Origin: an uncultured Bacteroidota bacterium | GTDB taxonomy: Bacteria; Bacteroidota; Bacteroidia; Chitinophagales; Chitinophagaceae | Reading direction: 5' to 3' | Length of the DNA: 15,418 nucleotides | Assembly: GCA_903913355.1 (NCBI GenBank) | Contig: CAIWKU010000177.1 | Span: 1 to 15,418, forward strand | In this document: positions 7,906-15,418 of the stretch, piece after piece | Layout of the letters: the number at the start of each line of letters is the position of its first letter | Position numbering within the stretch: position 1 is the stretch's first letter | The notes under the pieces: generated by a model | Told to the model about the DNA's origin: nothing | Databases searched by the model: none | Seen by the model: the letters and a program-made list of their open reading frames with translations, nothing else | Position numbers and translations under genes: made by a program

Positions 7906-8349
7906 ATGGATATTTCAATTAATACTCCCGCCTTGTTGTTTCCGGCTATCAGCCTGGTGATGCTTGCCTATACCAATCGATTTCTGGCTTTGTCTAGCCG
8001 GGTTCGAAGCTTACATGATAAATACCAGAATCATGAGCAAAAACATATCATTCACGGTCAGATTAAAAACCTTCGGTATCGGTTAAAACTGATCAAGAAT
8101 ATGCAGGCACTGGGTGTGATTACTTTTTTAAGCTGTATCCTTTGTATGTTTTTTATATATCAGCAATACACTTTAGCGGCAAATATTGTTTTTGCATTTA
8201 GCCTAATCTCGTTCTCGGCTTCATTGGCTTTATCTCTTCTTGAAATACAACTTAGTACAAAAGCACTTGAGTTAGAATTAAGTGATATGGAAGGGTTGGA
8301 AGACCCTTCAGTTATAGAATATTTTAAAAGAAAGTTTGAGAAAGACTAG
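7906..8349 (+). CDS. DUF2721 family membrane protein
   Basis: A 147-residue inner-membrane protein when started at the ATG at 7906. An in-frame ATG at 7873 would add MLLSASFVNCY and is less likely, because 7906 gives the typical DUF2721 N-terminus (short, then PALLFPAISLVMLAYTNRFL). Predicted membrane segments lie at about 8-25, 69-86 and 90-112. A basic cytosolic stretch with RSLHDKYQNHEQKHIIHGQIKNL style sequence lies between the first two, and an acidic tail follows the last. DUF2721 has no known function. The stop is 2 nt from the end of the convergent ABC transporter gene. A 9-1-9 palindrome lies 73 nt upstream, hinting at regulation shared with the small protein and TonB receptor. Confidence 0.85.
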   Translation: MDISINTPALLFPAISLVMLAYTNRFLALSSRVRSLHDKYQNHEQKHIIHGQIKNLRYRLKLIKNMQALGVITFLSCILCMFFIYQQYTLAANIVFAFSLISFSASLALSLLEIQLSTKALELELSDMEGLEDPSVIEYFKRKFEKD

Positions 8350-8351
8350 TC

Positions 8352-10160
8352 CTAGTTTAATACTGCCGACATCATCTTTCTTTCTCCAATTTGTTGCCTC
8401 CACATGGCATAATACAACCCTTTTTCTACAAGCAGTTCATGATGGTTGCCGGTTTCTACTACCTGGCCTTTTTCAAGTACATAGATTCTGTCTGCGTGCA
8501 TGATGGTACTGAGTCGGTGTGCAATCATAACAGTGATCTGTTGTTTCTGACTGGAAATATTTTTGATGGTATTGGTAATCTCTTCTTCCGTAATACTATC
8601 CAGTGCTGAAGTGGCTTCGTCAAATATGAGTAAATGAGGATTTCTGATCAGTGCTCTTGCAATGGACAATCTTTGCTTTTCTCCGCCACTCAGTTTTAAT
8701 CCGCCTTCACCAATCATAGTATCAATACCTTTTTCTGCTCTTGATAAGAGCGTATCGCAACTGGCTTTATGTAATGCATTGAATAGATCTTTTTCTGTAG
8801 CATCCGGGTATACAAATAATAGGTTCTCACGAATGGTACCCGCAAAAAGTTGTGTATCCTGTGTTACAAATCCGATCTGGCTCCGCAATTCATCAAATAC
8901 AATGTCGTTACTATTGATATTATTATATAGAATATTCCCTTCCTGTGAATGATATAAGCCAACCAATAGTTTCATCAATGTACTTTTTCCGGCACCACTG
9001 GGGCCAACAAATGCAATGGTCTCTCCTTTAGAAACAGTGAAGTTGATGTTTTCTAGAGCATTGTATTGCGCTGTTTGGTGTTTAAAAGAGATATTTTCAA
9101 AAGACAATAACTCAATATCTCCCACATGTCTGGGGTAGTGGGGACGAGGCTCTGATGGTTTTTCCATCAAGGCGTGAAAATTATTGAGTGATGCTTCCGC
9201 TTCTCTATAGGATAAGATGATGTTTCCGATTTCCTGAAGCGGCCCAAAAATAAAGAAGGAATAGAAAGTAAGGGTCATTACCTCTCCTGCTGTTAATTTA
9301 CCACCAAACACCAGCCATAATAGGGTAAACATAATTACCTGTCGCAAAAAATTCACAAATGTGCCTTGTATAAAACTTAGCGAACGGATACTTTTCACTT
9401 TCCTGAGTTCTAATCCTAATATCTTGTAGGTGTTTTTATTTAAACGATTGATTTCCTGATCGGTAAGCCCCAGGCTTTTCACTAATTCAATATTCCGTAA
9501 ACTTTCAGTAGTACTACCGGCAAGGGTCGTTGTCTCTTTGACGATATTTTTTTGAATTACTTTAATCTTCCGACTGAGAACGCTGGTAAGGAGTGATAAA
9601 AAAATTATCCCTACCGTGTATATCGGCATAATGGCCCAATGCAAGCGGAATGAATACACGGATATAAAAACAATGCCTACCAGAATACTGAATAATACAT
9701 TGATAAACGAGATAATAAATTTTTCTGTATCCGTTCTAACCTTGGTAAGGATAGACAAAGTTTCTCCACTTCTCTGGTCTTCAAATTCCTGGTAAGGTAA
9801 TTCCATGGAATGTTTTAAGCCATCAGTAAAAATTTTAGCGCCAAATTTCTGGACAACTACATTACTAAAATAATCCTGGAATGCTTTCGCAATCCGGGAA
9901 ACCATGGCTACACTTATCAAAATACCCAACATGCCCATTACACCCCAGAAATACTCAGATTGTGAGCGCTGTCCGGTAACAATAAATTTTTTATCGACAC
10001 CAAAATATCCGGTGTTATGGGGATGAATCGCATATTGATCCAGTAGCCTGCCAAAAAAATAGGGATCCAGCATAGAAAATGACTGGTTAATGGCAGCCAG
10101 CAATAATGCCAGCATCACCAGCCATTTATAAGGTTTGAGGTATTGTAAAAGTAGTTTCAT
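8352..10160 (-). CDS. ABC exporter half-transporter (fused permease and ATPase, MsbA-like)
   Basis: A 602-residue type IV exporter with an N-terminal six-helix permease domain (about 1-325) and a C-terminal nucleotide-binding domain (about 350-590). The ATPase motifs are complete: Walker A GPSGAGKST at 386-394, Q-loop Gln434, signature LSGGE at 490-494, Walker B LLIFDE at 510-515 with catalytic Glu515, and switch His548 in IAHRL. It should act as a homodimer or heterodimer in the inner membrane and export a hydrophobic substrate such as a lipid or drug; the substrate cannot be read from the sequence. No second half-transporter is adjacent, favouring a homodimer. There is an unusually long loop (about 44-72) between the first two helices. 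The start ATG matches the MKLLLQYLKPYKW opening typical of these proteins. The gene is tail-to-tail with the DUF2721 gene. Confidence 0.94.
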   Translation of the reverse strand: MKLLLQYLKPYKWLVMLALLLAAINQSFSMLDPYFFGRLLDQYAIHPHNTGYFGVDKKFIVTGQRSQSEYFWGVMGMLGILISVAMVSRIAKAFQDYFSNVVVQKFGAKIFTDGLKHSMELPYQEFEDQRSGETLSILTKVRTDTEKFIISFINVLFSILVGIVFISVYSFRLHWAIMPIYTVGIIFLSLLTSVLSRKIKVIQKNIVKETTTLAGSTTESLRNIELVKSLGLTDQEINRLNKNTYKILGLELRKVKSIRSLSFIQGTFVNFLRQVIMFTLLWLVFGGKLTAGEVMTLTFYSFFIFGPLQEIGNIILSYREAEASLNNFHALMEKPSEPRPHYPRHVGDIELLSFENISFKHQTAQYNALENINFTVSKGETIAFVGPSGAGKSTLMKLLVGLYHSQEGNILYNNINSNDIVFDELRSQIGFVTQDTQLFAGTIRENLLFVYPDATEKDLFNALHKASCDTLLSRAEKGIDTMIGEGGLKLSGGEKQRLSIARALIRNPHLLIFDEATSALDSITEEEITNTIKNISSQKQQITVMIAHRLSTIMHADRIYVLEKGQVVETGNHHELLVEKGLYYAMWRQQIGERKMMSAVLN

Positions 10161-10302
10161 CTTAGGTAATTGTTAAAAGGGTGTTTCTGGCAATTTTCGT
10201 ACTAATTAACATAAACTGACAAAGTTTCCAATAGGCTACTGTCAGCTGTTTCCGAATAAATCGCCTGTTAAAATACTAATCCTTATTTTATTTGCTGAAA
10301 AT

Positions 10303-11181
10303 TTATCTGAGCAGGGTATAATTTTTATAGTCAAATGGGCGCACACCGGTCCATTTTTCCATGAAATTTTTGAAATGGTCTTTCCATGTAAATTTATTAT
10401 ACGAAAGATCATAATCAAATGTCCAGTTCATTCTTTGAATCCTGTCAAGCATAACAGCCGGATGCGGTTCTGTAAATTTTTCCAAAGCATCTACCTGTGA
10501 ATAATCAAATTCGCCTGAAAATTTTTTTATAAAATCTTCTGTCATTTTACCCCCTCCCCAATAATTGCCAAAATTCCTGTTTTTATCCATCATGATTTTC
10601 GGGGGACGAACCCAGCCATAATGATATATATAGGCATCCATCGCTTTTACGCGAAGCTTTTCATTGTTTCCTTTCCTGAATCCCTGGGCATCCCTGTATG
10701 AGTAGATTGAAGGATTGTGCCTGATAACACGTATCTCATTCCGGTACCATCTTGCGGAAACACCTACATAATCAAAAGAGCCATAAAAGTGTTTGTATTT
10801 GAACAGGAGTCCGTCAACTTCCTGTTGATTTTTCCATTCCTCCATCGATTGTTTAACGGTAGTATGGTATTTTTCATGCAATACTTCATCCCCCTGAATA
10901 TATATACACCAGTCTGCCTTACCATTAATTGCCCGGAAAGCTTTATTGGTTTCATCTGCCAGAACGGCCCCACCTTCTTTAAGATCAGGGTTCCAGATAG
11001 TATCAATGATTCTTACTTTATCCGGATGAATTGCTGCCACTAATTCCCGGGTTCCATCTTCAGAATCTCCAACAGCCACCACTACTTCATCACATAAGGG
11101 TAGAATGGAACGAATTGCTTCCACTATAGGATACTCAAACTTTACGGCATTCTTAATGAAGGTAAATCCACTCACTTTCAT
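10303..11181 (-). CDS. Family 2-type glycosyltransferase
   Basis: A 292-residue cytosolic protein with a GT-A glycosyltransferase N-terminus: MKVSGFTFIKNAVKFEYPIV (1-20), a strand and turn DEVVVAVGDSEDGT (31-44), and the DxD-like metal-binding region IYIQGDEV (93-100). The C-terminal half, rich in aromatics and basic residues (for example HYGWVRPP and MMDKNRNF), is not a membrane anchor. Such enzymes transfer a sugar from a nucleotide donor, usually for envelope polysaccharide or lipooligosaccharide assembly; donor and acceptor cannot be told. No other polysaccharide gene is nearby, so it is an orphan. The start is supported by the family's N-terminus and by a -7 box TATATTTG 4 nt upstream, implying a very short or absent leader. 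Confidence 0.88.
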   Translation of the reverse strand: MKVSGFTFIKNAVKFEYPIVEAIRSILPLCDEVVVAVGDSEDGTRELVAAIHPDKVRIIDTIWNPDLKEGGAVLADETNKAFRAINGKADWCIYIQGDEVLHEKYHTTVKQSMEEWKNQQEVDGLLFKYKHFYGSFDYVGVSARWYRNEIRVIRHNPSIYSYRDAQGFRKGNNEKLRVKAMDAYIYHYGWVRPPKIMMDKNRNFGNYWGGGKMTEDFIKKFSGEFDYSQVDALEKFTEPHPAVMLDRIQRMNWTFDYDLSYNKFTWKDHFKNFMEKWTGVRPFDYKNYTLLR

Positions 11182-11185
11182 TCTT

Positions 11186-11193
11186 CAAATATA
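11186..11193 (-). promoter_or_regulatory. -7 promoter box of the glycosyltransferase gene
   Basis: On the minus strand TATATTTG fits TAnnTTTG exactly and ends 4 nt before the ATG at 11181. With the usual distance to the transcription start, the mRNA would begin at or next to the start codon. No convincing -33 element is present at normal spacing. Confidence 0.5.
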
Positions 11194-11388
11194 TACTCTC
11201 TCCTGCTTTTTCATTCACCAATCCTGATTTTTAGGAAATGAGTGACTGAAACCCCTGAATTCTATCTGGATACAAGCCGAAAACAGAGGCTGGGGGAGTA
11301 CAGGTTTTCCACTTCTGTTAATAATAAGATCATTCCAAAATGAGAACCTGCTTGTATTTAATCGGTAAATTACAAAAACATTCATCTT

Positions 11389-11861
11389 ATGCGTTGGAGA
11401 AAATTTAACGGCGAAAGCATCAGTCTTCCTATTAAGGATGCGGTAGAAGAGGCCATTAAAAGAGAAACAGCCAATGGTATTAAACTCAAAGTATGTATCG
11501 GTACCGATAGCCAGGTAAAAGGCGAGGACACTGAGTTTGCTACGGTTATTGTTTTCTTCGTGAGCATAGCGGCGGGTTCATGTATATCCACAATGAAAAG
11601 ACTAAGCAAAAATTCCATATCAAGGAACGTATGCTGGTTGAAGTAGCCAAGAGTATTGAAATTGCTTATGAGCTATGCAATATTTTCATTGAACACCATG
11701 TTGAAATGGAAGTGCATGCCGACATCAATACAAATCCCCAGTTCAAAAGTAATGATGCTTTGCGTGAGGCGATGGGATATATACTGGGAATGGGCTTTGC
11801 CTTTAAAGCCAAGCCGGAGGCTTTTGCCAGCAGTTGTTGTGCAGATAAAGCAGTGAACTAA
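11389..11861 (+). pseudogene. YkuK-type RNase H-like protein, interrupted by a single-base frameshift
   Basis: Two reading frames together make one protein of about 157 residues of the YkuK (DUF458) RNase H-fold family. The first frame, from ATG 11389, gives MRWRKFNGESISLP, then KLKVCIGTDSQVKG and FATVIVF. The rest continues in another frame: REHSGGFMYIHNEKTKQKF, KERMLVEVAKSIEIAYELC, and EVHADINTNPQFKSN to a TAA at 11859. The frames join at about 11554-11559 (TTC TT then CGT GAG CAT), consistent with the loss of one base. Without correction the first frame stops at 11644. The GTDSQ and HADINTNP segments carry the acidic residues expected of the RNase H-like site. It may be a true pseudogene or a sequencing error in an intact gene; conservation on both sides favours a recent change or an error. 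Confidence 0.82.
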
Positions 11862-11950
11862 TTTGACACTATCATACTATTTTCAGGTTGTCTACGGATG
11901 ACCAGTGAAAATATCTCTATAGGTTTTCAATTCCCTTCAGTTCCTATGTA

Positions 11951-12589
11951 TTATGATTTAGATGCAATGATTTCTTTATTGCAATCATCAATGAACTTTA
12001 ATATTTCTTCTCTTCCCAGGTGTTTTTCTGCACTGGTAACGAAATGGCGAGGCAGAAATTGCCAGGTTTCGCGGAGTTTATCTAAAAAGGATTTTACATT
12101 TCTTTCAACAACAGCCGGTTTCTCTTTGTCTGCTTTTGTAAACACCAGACTAAAATTTACTTTCCAATGGTCAAGCTGACTTACAAATTCTATATCATTT
12201 TTTTGAGGTGAGTGCCTGGCATCGATTAAAACAAATACCTGTACCAGGTTCTCTCTCTTACGCAGGTATCCATTAATCATTTCTTCCCAACGTTTTCTGT
12301 CGGAGATTGATCTTTTGGCATAACCATAACCCGGTAAATCAACCAGGAACCATTTTTGTTTGGGGCCTTTATCAGAAGAGGAGCTTTCGATTTCAAAATG
12401 ATTGATCAGTTGTGTTTTGCCTGGCGTGGCAGAAGTCTTGGCCAGACTTTTCTGTTTGGTGACCATATTGATCAGGGAAGATTTACCTACATTACTCCTG
12501 CCAATAAATGCATATTCCGGACGATCCGGTTTAGGGCATTGAATAACCAAAGCTGAGGAAATAAGGTATTTGGCTGATTTGATCTCCAT
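11951..12589 (-). CDS. engB: Ribosome biogenesis GTPase EngB (YihA/YsxC)
   Basis: A 212-residue TrmE-Era-EngA-like GTPase needed for assembly of the large ribosomal subunit; it acts in the cytosol. All G motifs are present: G1 GRSNVGKS at 30-37, the G2 region ATPGKTQ at 54-60, G3 DLPGYG at 84-89, G4 TKAD at 151-154 and G5 TSA at 185-187. Length and order match the family. The ATG at 12589 agrees with the usual short N-terminus (EIKSAKYLISSA) before the G1 loop. It has its own -7 box 4 nt upstream (TTACTTTG) and lies just after a terminator of the upstream haem-binding gene, so it is probably transcribed on its own. Confidence 0.97.
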   Translation of the reverse strand: MEIKSAKYLISSALVIQCPKPDRPEYAFIGRSNVGKSSLINMVTKQKSLAKTSATPGKTQLINHFEIESSSSDKGPKQKWFLVDLPGYGYAKRSISDRKRWEEMINGYLRKRENLVQVFVLIDARHSPQKNDIEFVSQLDHWKVNFSLVFTKADKEKPAVVERNVKSFLDKLRETWQFLPRHFVTSAEKHLGREEILKFIDDCNKEIIASKS

Positions 12590-12593
12590 GATG

Positions 12594-12601
12594 CAAAGTA
12601 A
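12594..12601 (-). promoter_or_regulatory. -7 promoter box of engB
   Basis: On the minus strand TTACTTTG matches TAnnTTTG at all but one fixed position and ends 4 nt before the engB ATG, the same close spacing as at the glycosyltransferase gene. It directly follows the T-run of the preceding terminator. Confidence 0.4.
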
Positions 12602-12606
12602 GCGAT

Positions 12607-12647
12607 AAAAAAATAGCCTAAGCGGATGACTGTTTTCTTTGGCTATT
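12607..12647 (-). terminator. Intrinsic terminator after the haem-binding gene
   Basis: On the minus strand an AATAGCC-A-AAG arm (12647-12637) pairs with CTT-A-GGCTATT (12622-12612) with one central mismatch and a 14-nt loop, followed directly by a run of seven T residues. It lies just past the stop of the gene ending at 12653 and ahead of engB, separating the two transcripts. Confidence 0.72.
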
Positions 12648-12652
12648 CAATT

Positions 12653-13144
12653 CTATTTCTTCTTGATTACCAGACTGTCAGCCGGGTAATCTGCTTTAAT
12701 ACTGTCTCTTAGCACTTCACACCAATTATACAAAGTTTGTTTTTCTGCCTCGGTCAGGATCGCATTTTTATGTATAATGGTATAAGAAGGTAATGGCATA
12801 TCTCCTTCTTTTACTTGTTCTATACATTCTTCCAGTTTTTTATATTGTCTGGCAATACGATACCCACTAAACTCATTGAAGTTCAAATGCCTTTTTCCAT
12901 CTTTGATATGATTACCCAACCACCAGCTTACAGGTTGTATTTCTGCATACCAGGGGTAGCGGGTAGTATTGCTGTGACAATCATTACAGGCTTTCGCTAA
13001 AATCACTTTTACATTTTCAGGGACCACAAAATTTGAAGAAATATCTTTTGAAACATCTCCGGATTGATTCTTTGCAGGCCTGAAAGCCTGTAGTACAATC
13101 AGTACCAGTAATACTCCAATTAATATTCTTTTCAGCGTTTTCAT
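12653..13144 (-). CDS. Membrane-anchored haem-binding domain protein (cytochrome c-like)
   Basis: A 163-residue protein with an N-terminal signal or anchor helix (MKTLKRILIGVLLVLIVLQAF, 1-21) and one haem-attachment motif CNDCH at 53-57. This is followed by the features of the Bacteroidota haem-binding domain family: SNTTRYPWYAEIQPVSWWLGNHI (58-80), GKRHLNFNEFSGY (83-95) and GDMPLPSYTIIH (114-125), where Met117 is a candidate distal haem ligand. It should be exposed to the periplasm. Similar proteins are thought to serve in electron transfer, but the partner is not known. The gene lies 125 nt downstream of gpmI on the same strand and is ended by an intrinsic terminator. Confidence 0.9.
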   Translation of the reverse strand: MKTLKRILIGVLLVLIVLQAFRPAKNQSGDVSKDISSNFVVPENVKVILAKACNDCHSNTTRYPWYAEIQPVSWWLGNHIKDGKRHLNFNEFSGYRIARQYKKLEECIEQVKEGDMPLPSYTIIHKNAILTEAEKQTLYNWCEVLRDSIKADYPADSLVIKKK

Positions 13145-13269
13145 GCCGTATGTTTTGGATTAGTAATAAATTTTAGCACCTGCGAGAAAATATACCTATC
13201 TGTAAACAAGACTACTTCAAAAATGTCAGTAATCTGGCGATCAGGGTACCACATCTATCAGAAATACAT

Positions 13270-14790
13270 TTATATTAACACATTTCCCGTCATTTCTTTA
13301 GGGATAGCCAGGCCCATTACGGATAAAATAGTAGGTGCCAGATCGCCTAGTTTTCCGCTTTTTACTGTTCCTTTCCAGTCTTTGTCAAGAATAAAAAAAG
13401 GAACCAGGTTTAATGTATGTGCTGTATTTGGTGTGCCATCTTCATTAATCATATAGTCGGCATTACCATGATCCGCTGTCAGGAACACCGTATAGCCATG
13501 CGCTAAAGCAGCAGTTACTACCCTGTTTACACAGGCATCAACCGTTTGCGCAGCAATAATGGCAGCGCTGAAAATGCCGGTATGTCCCACCATATCCGTA
13601 TTGGCATAATTCAGGCAAATAAAATCGGCAGTTTCATTTTCAATTTCAGGTATCAGTTTGTCTGTGATTTCTACTGCGCTCATTTCGGGTTGCAGGTCAT
13701 AGGTGGCTACTTTTGGAGACGGCACCATAATCCGGCTTTCTCCGGTAAAAGGTTCTTCCCGACCACCACTAAAAAAGAAAGTGACATGAGGGTATTTTTC
13801 AGTCTCAGCGATTCGTATCTGTTTTTTACCATTGGCGGCCAATACTTCCCCGAGTGTATTATTCAGGTTATCATTCTCAAAAATCACATGCACGTTTTGA
13901 AATTTCTGATCATACTGCGTCATAGTAGTATAATGCAGGTTCAATTTATGCATTCCGAAGTCAGGGTGATCTGTTTGTGTTAATACATCCGTTATCTCTC
14001 TGCAACGGTCGGTTCTGAAATTAAAGCAGATAGCCACATCGCCATCCTTAATCAGGGCCAACGGCACTTGTGCATCATCTACAATTACCGTTGGTTTGAT
14101 AAATTCATCAGTAATATTTGCTGCATAAGCCTGTTCAATTGCCGCCAATGCATCCGGTGCTTTAGGGCCTTCTCCATTTACAAGACATTCATAGGCAAGT
14201 TTTACTCTTTCCCAGCGTTTATCTCTGTCCATGGCATAGTATCGTCCGCTTACCGAAGCAATTTTACCGACGGAATCATTCAGGTGTTTTTGCAGATCTG
14301 TGATAAATCCAAGACCGCTTTTCGGGTCGGTATCCCGACCATCCGTAAATGCATGAATATATACTTCTTCCAACCCTTCAGATTTACAAACATCACAGAT
14401 GGCTTTGATATGGGTGCCATGTGAATGTACGCCTCCATCACTCACCAGTCCCAAAAGGTGCAGGGGTTTTCCATTTGTTTTCGCATAACGAATAGACGAA
14501 AGCAATACTTCGTTTTTTGCGAATTCACCTTCACGTATGGCCACATTTATTCTCTGCAATTCCTGGTAAACAATTCTTCCGGCACCGAGGTTCAGGTGAC
14601 CCACTTCGCTATTCCCCATTTGCCCATCCGGAAGCCCTACCTGCTCACCACAGGTAACCAGGGTGCTGTTTGGATATTTACTATATAGAGAACTTACAAA
14701 TGGAACATTTGCATTTTGAATGGCATCGGCAGCCTTCACTTTGCCCAGGCCCCAGCCATCCATAATTACTAAAATTACTTTCTTACTCAT
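13270..14790 (-). CDS. gpmI: 2,3-bisphosphoglycerate-independent phosphoglycerate mutase
   Basis: This enzyme interconverts 3- and 2-phosphoglycerate in glycolysis and gluconeogenesis using two manganese ions and a phosphoserine intermediate. The 506-residue length is normal. Metal and catalytic motifs are all present: Asp11 in MDGWG, nucleophile Ser61 in MGNSEVGHLNLGAGR, substrate-binding HAFTDGRDTDP (146-156) and SGRYYAMDRD (181-190), FNFRTDR (256-262), Asp399 and His403 in NYANTDMVGHTG, Asp440-His441 in TADHGNAD, and His458. The domain order, phosphatase-like halves flanking the transferase domain, is as in the family. The ATG at 14790 begins the canonical SKKVILVIMDGWG. It is divergent from the DUF4783 gene and 125 nt ahead of the haem-binding gene. 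Confidence 0.98.
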   Translation of the reverse strand: MSKKVILVIMDGWGLGKVKAADAIQNANVPFVSSLYSKYPNSTLVTCGEQVGLPDGQMGNSEVGHLNLGAGRIVYQELQRINVAIREGEFAKNEVLLSSIRYAKTNGKPLHLLGLVSDGGVHSHGTHIKAICDVCKSEGLEEVYIHAFTDGRDTDPKSGLGFITDLQKHLNDSVGKIASVSGRYYAMDRDKRWERVKLAYECLVNGEGPKAPDALAAIEQAYAANITDEFIKPTVIVDDAQVPLALIKDGDVAICFNFRTDRCREITDVLTQTDHPDFGMHKLNLHYTTMTQYDQKFQNVHVIFENDNLNNTLGEVLAANGKKQIRIAETEKYPHVTFFFSGGREEPFTGESRIMVPSPKVATYDLQPEMSAVEITDKLIPEIENETADFICLNYANTDMVGHTGIFSAAIIAAQTVDACVNRVVTAALAHGYTVFLTADHGNADYMINEDGTPNTAHTLNLVPFFILDKDWKGTVKSGKLGDLAPTILSVMGLAIPKEMTGNVLI

Positions 14791-14905
14791 ATGATAAAAT
14801 TACTGCTTTTCAGATTGATGAATACCCACTAACTTTAGCTAAATACAGGCCGGGGACAAATTTGGCATGTTTTTCGCGATTTGAATCTTCTGAAAACCAA
14901 CTAAC

Positions 14906-15199
14906 ATGAAAAAATTATTGATTTTAACCATATTGGCCCTTTTTGGGATGGCTTTCAGTCCTCAAAACGACATAGAAGCCATTAAACAAGCTTTTAAATC
15001 AGGGAATGCGGATGAAGTGGCAAAATATTTTGATGATTATGTGGATATAAAATTGCTGGATAAGGATGAGGTTAAAAATATAGGGAGAAACCAGGCTTCG
15101 ATTGCTTTAAAATCATTTTTTTCAGAAAATGGGGTTAAGGGATTTCAGAAGATTTCTGACCGTGAAATCGGGACTACCATGTATATGACCGGTAAATTC
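14906..15199 (+). CDS. DUF4783-type exported protein, 3' end replaced at a chimeric join
   Basis: The first 98 or so residues form the start of a small exported Bacteroidota protein of the DUF4783 type: a signal peptide (MKKLLILTILALFGMAFS), then NDIEAIKQAFKSGNADEVAKY, DDYVDIKLLDKDEVKN, QASIALKSFF and FQKISDREIGTTMYMTGKF. The family has an NTF2-like fold with no known activity and normally runs about 30 residues further. Here the frame instead enters an unrelated threonyl-tRNA synthetase sequence without any stop, so the end of this gene is missing. The coordinates mark the last base that reads as this family; the exact join is within a few codons because the two sequences share a GK-F-like stretch there. 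The start is preceded by an A-rich leader, with no strong ribosome-binding site. Confidence 0.8.
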
Positions 15200-15418
15200 G
15201 AATATGTCCTGCGCGATGCGATTGGTCGCGATTGGCAATGCGGCACAACGCAGGTCGATTTTAATCTCCCCGAGCGTTTCGGCGCGTTCTATATCGGCGA
15301 AGATGGGGCAAAAACCGTTCCTGTGATGATTCACCGCGCCATTTGCGGCTCGATGGAACGCTTCACCGGCATTCTGATCGAGCATTTTGCGGGCCATTTC
15401 CCGCTTTGGCTGGCGCCG
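15200..15418 (+). CDS. thrS: Threonyl-tRNA synthetase fragment, probably from another genome (join artefact), both ends incomplete
   Basis: The frame EYVLRDAIGRDWQCGTTQ, VDFNLPERFGAFYIGEDG, then KTVPVMIHRAICGSMERF and GILIEHFAGHFPLWLAP is the late catalytic core of threonyl-tRNA synthetase. It includes class II motif 3 (HRAICGSMERF) and the His that serves as a zinc ligand in this enzyme family. The fragment begins with no start codon and no upstream ThrS sequence, and the window ends before the anticodon-binding domain. Wording such as YVLRDAIGRDWQCGTTQ fits Alphaproteobacteria rather than Bacteroidota. The GC content here looks clearly higher (by eye about 55-60%, versus about 40% before), and codons such as GCG, CGC and GGC dominate. 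It is in frame with the preceding gene, but most likely belongs to a different organism. Confidence 0.85.

Noticed and set aside
11550..11565. Programmed -1 ribosomal frameshift in the YkuK-like gene
   Set aside because: The local sequence TTTTCTTCG does not form an X-XXY-YYZ slippery heptamer, and no obvious stimulatory hairpin or upstream ribosome-binding site was seen. A lost base is simpler.
11862..11950. Possible terminator between the YkuK-like gene and engB
   Set aside because: No convincing stem-loop followed by a T-run was found on either strand in this 89-nt gap.
13546..13983. 145-residue plus-strand reading frame
   Set aside because: It is wholly antisense to gpmI, whose conserved motifs explain the sequence.
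14834..14843. 10-bp palindrome TTTAGCTAAA between gpmI and the DUF4783 gene
   Set aside because: Short AT-rich palindromes are expected by chance, it has no second copy in the window, and no regulator or promoter geometry supports it.
15122..15397. 91-residue minus-strand reading frame
   Set aside because: It lies opposite the ThrS fragment and crosses the join; it is a GC-rich shadow of the plus-strand frame.
15200..15418. Recent horizontal transfer creating a real DUF4783-ThrS fusion protein
   Set aside because: The ThrS piece starts mid-core, lacks the parts needed for activity, and shares only a few-base overlap with the DUF4783 gene. A join artefact explains all of this more simply.

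Overview
The window looks like a chromosomal stretch from a member of the Bacteroidota, most likely a Chitinophagaceae-like organism. The signs are a T9SS type A sorting domain on a DUF1501 protein, a SusC-style N-terminal carboxypeptidase-regulatory domain on a TonB-dependent receptor, a DUF2721 membrane protein, Bacteroidota-type -7 promoter boxes (TAnnTTTG) placed a few bases before start codons, and a moderately low GC content. No rRNA, tRNA, CRISPR array, insertion sequence or phage gene was found. Most genes are ordinary housekeeping or envelope genes.

Layout. Bases 1-2703 hold a 5'-truncated DUF1800 gene followed 15 nt later by a DUF1501 gene, a common pair of exported proteins of unknown function. 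Bases 2805-5773 hold a probable metal-acquisition unit: a promoter region with a 9-1-9 palindrome, a small secreted Cys-containing protein with no ATG start, and a TonB receptor with a plug resembling zinc receptors of the ZnuD type. A perfect 21-bp hairpin (5794-5843) closes this unit and also the convergent S15/CocE-type hydrolase (5870-7717, minus). A second copy of the palindrome lies between the hydrolase and a divergent DUF2721 membrane protein (7906-8349). An ABC exporter (8352-10160) and a family 2 glycosyltransferase (10303-11181) follow on the minus strand. A YkuK-like RNase H-fold gene (11389-11861, plus) carries a single-base frameshift. Then come three minus-strand genes: the ribosome-assembly GTPase EngB, a haem-binding c-type cytochrome-like protein, and cofactor-independent phosphoglycerate mutase.

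The right end is abnormal. A DUF4783-type exported protein starts at 14906, but near base 15194-15206 the reading frame passes, still in frame, into the catalytic core of a threonyl-tRNA synthetase of alphaproteobacterial type with much higher GC. The best explanation is a chimeric assembly or library join, so the last ~220 bases should not be attributed to this organism without checking.

The most interesting biology is the suggested metal regulon: two sites fitting TTTGCAACA-N-TGTTGCAAA, a 19-bp symmetry typical of Fur/Zur-family operators. One precedes the small protein and receptor, the other sits in the hydrolase/DUF2721 intergenic region. This rests on pattern and context only.
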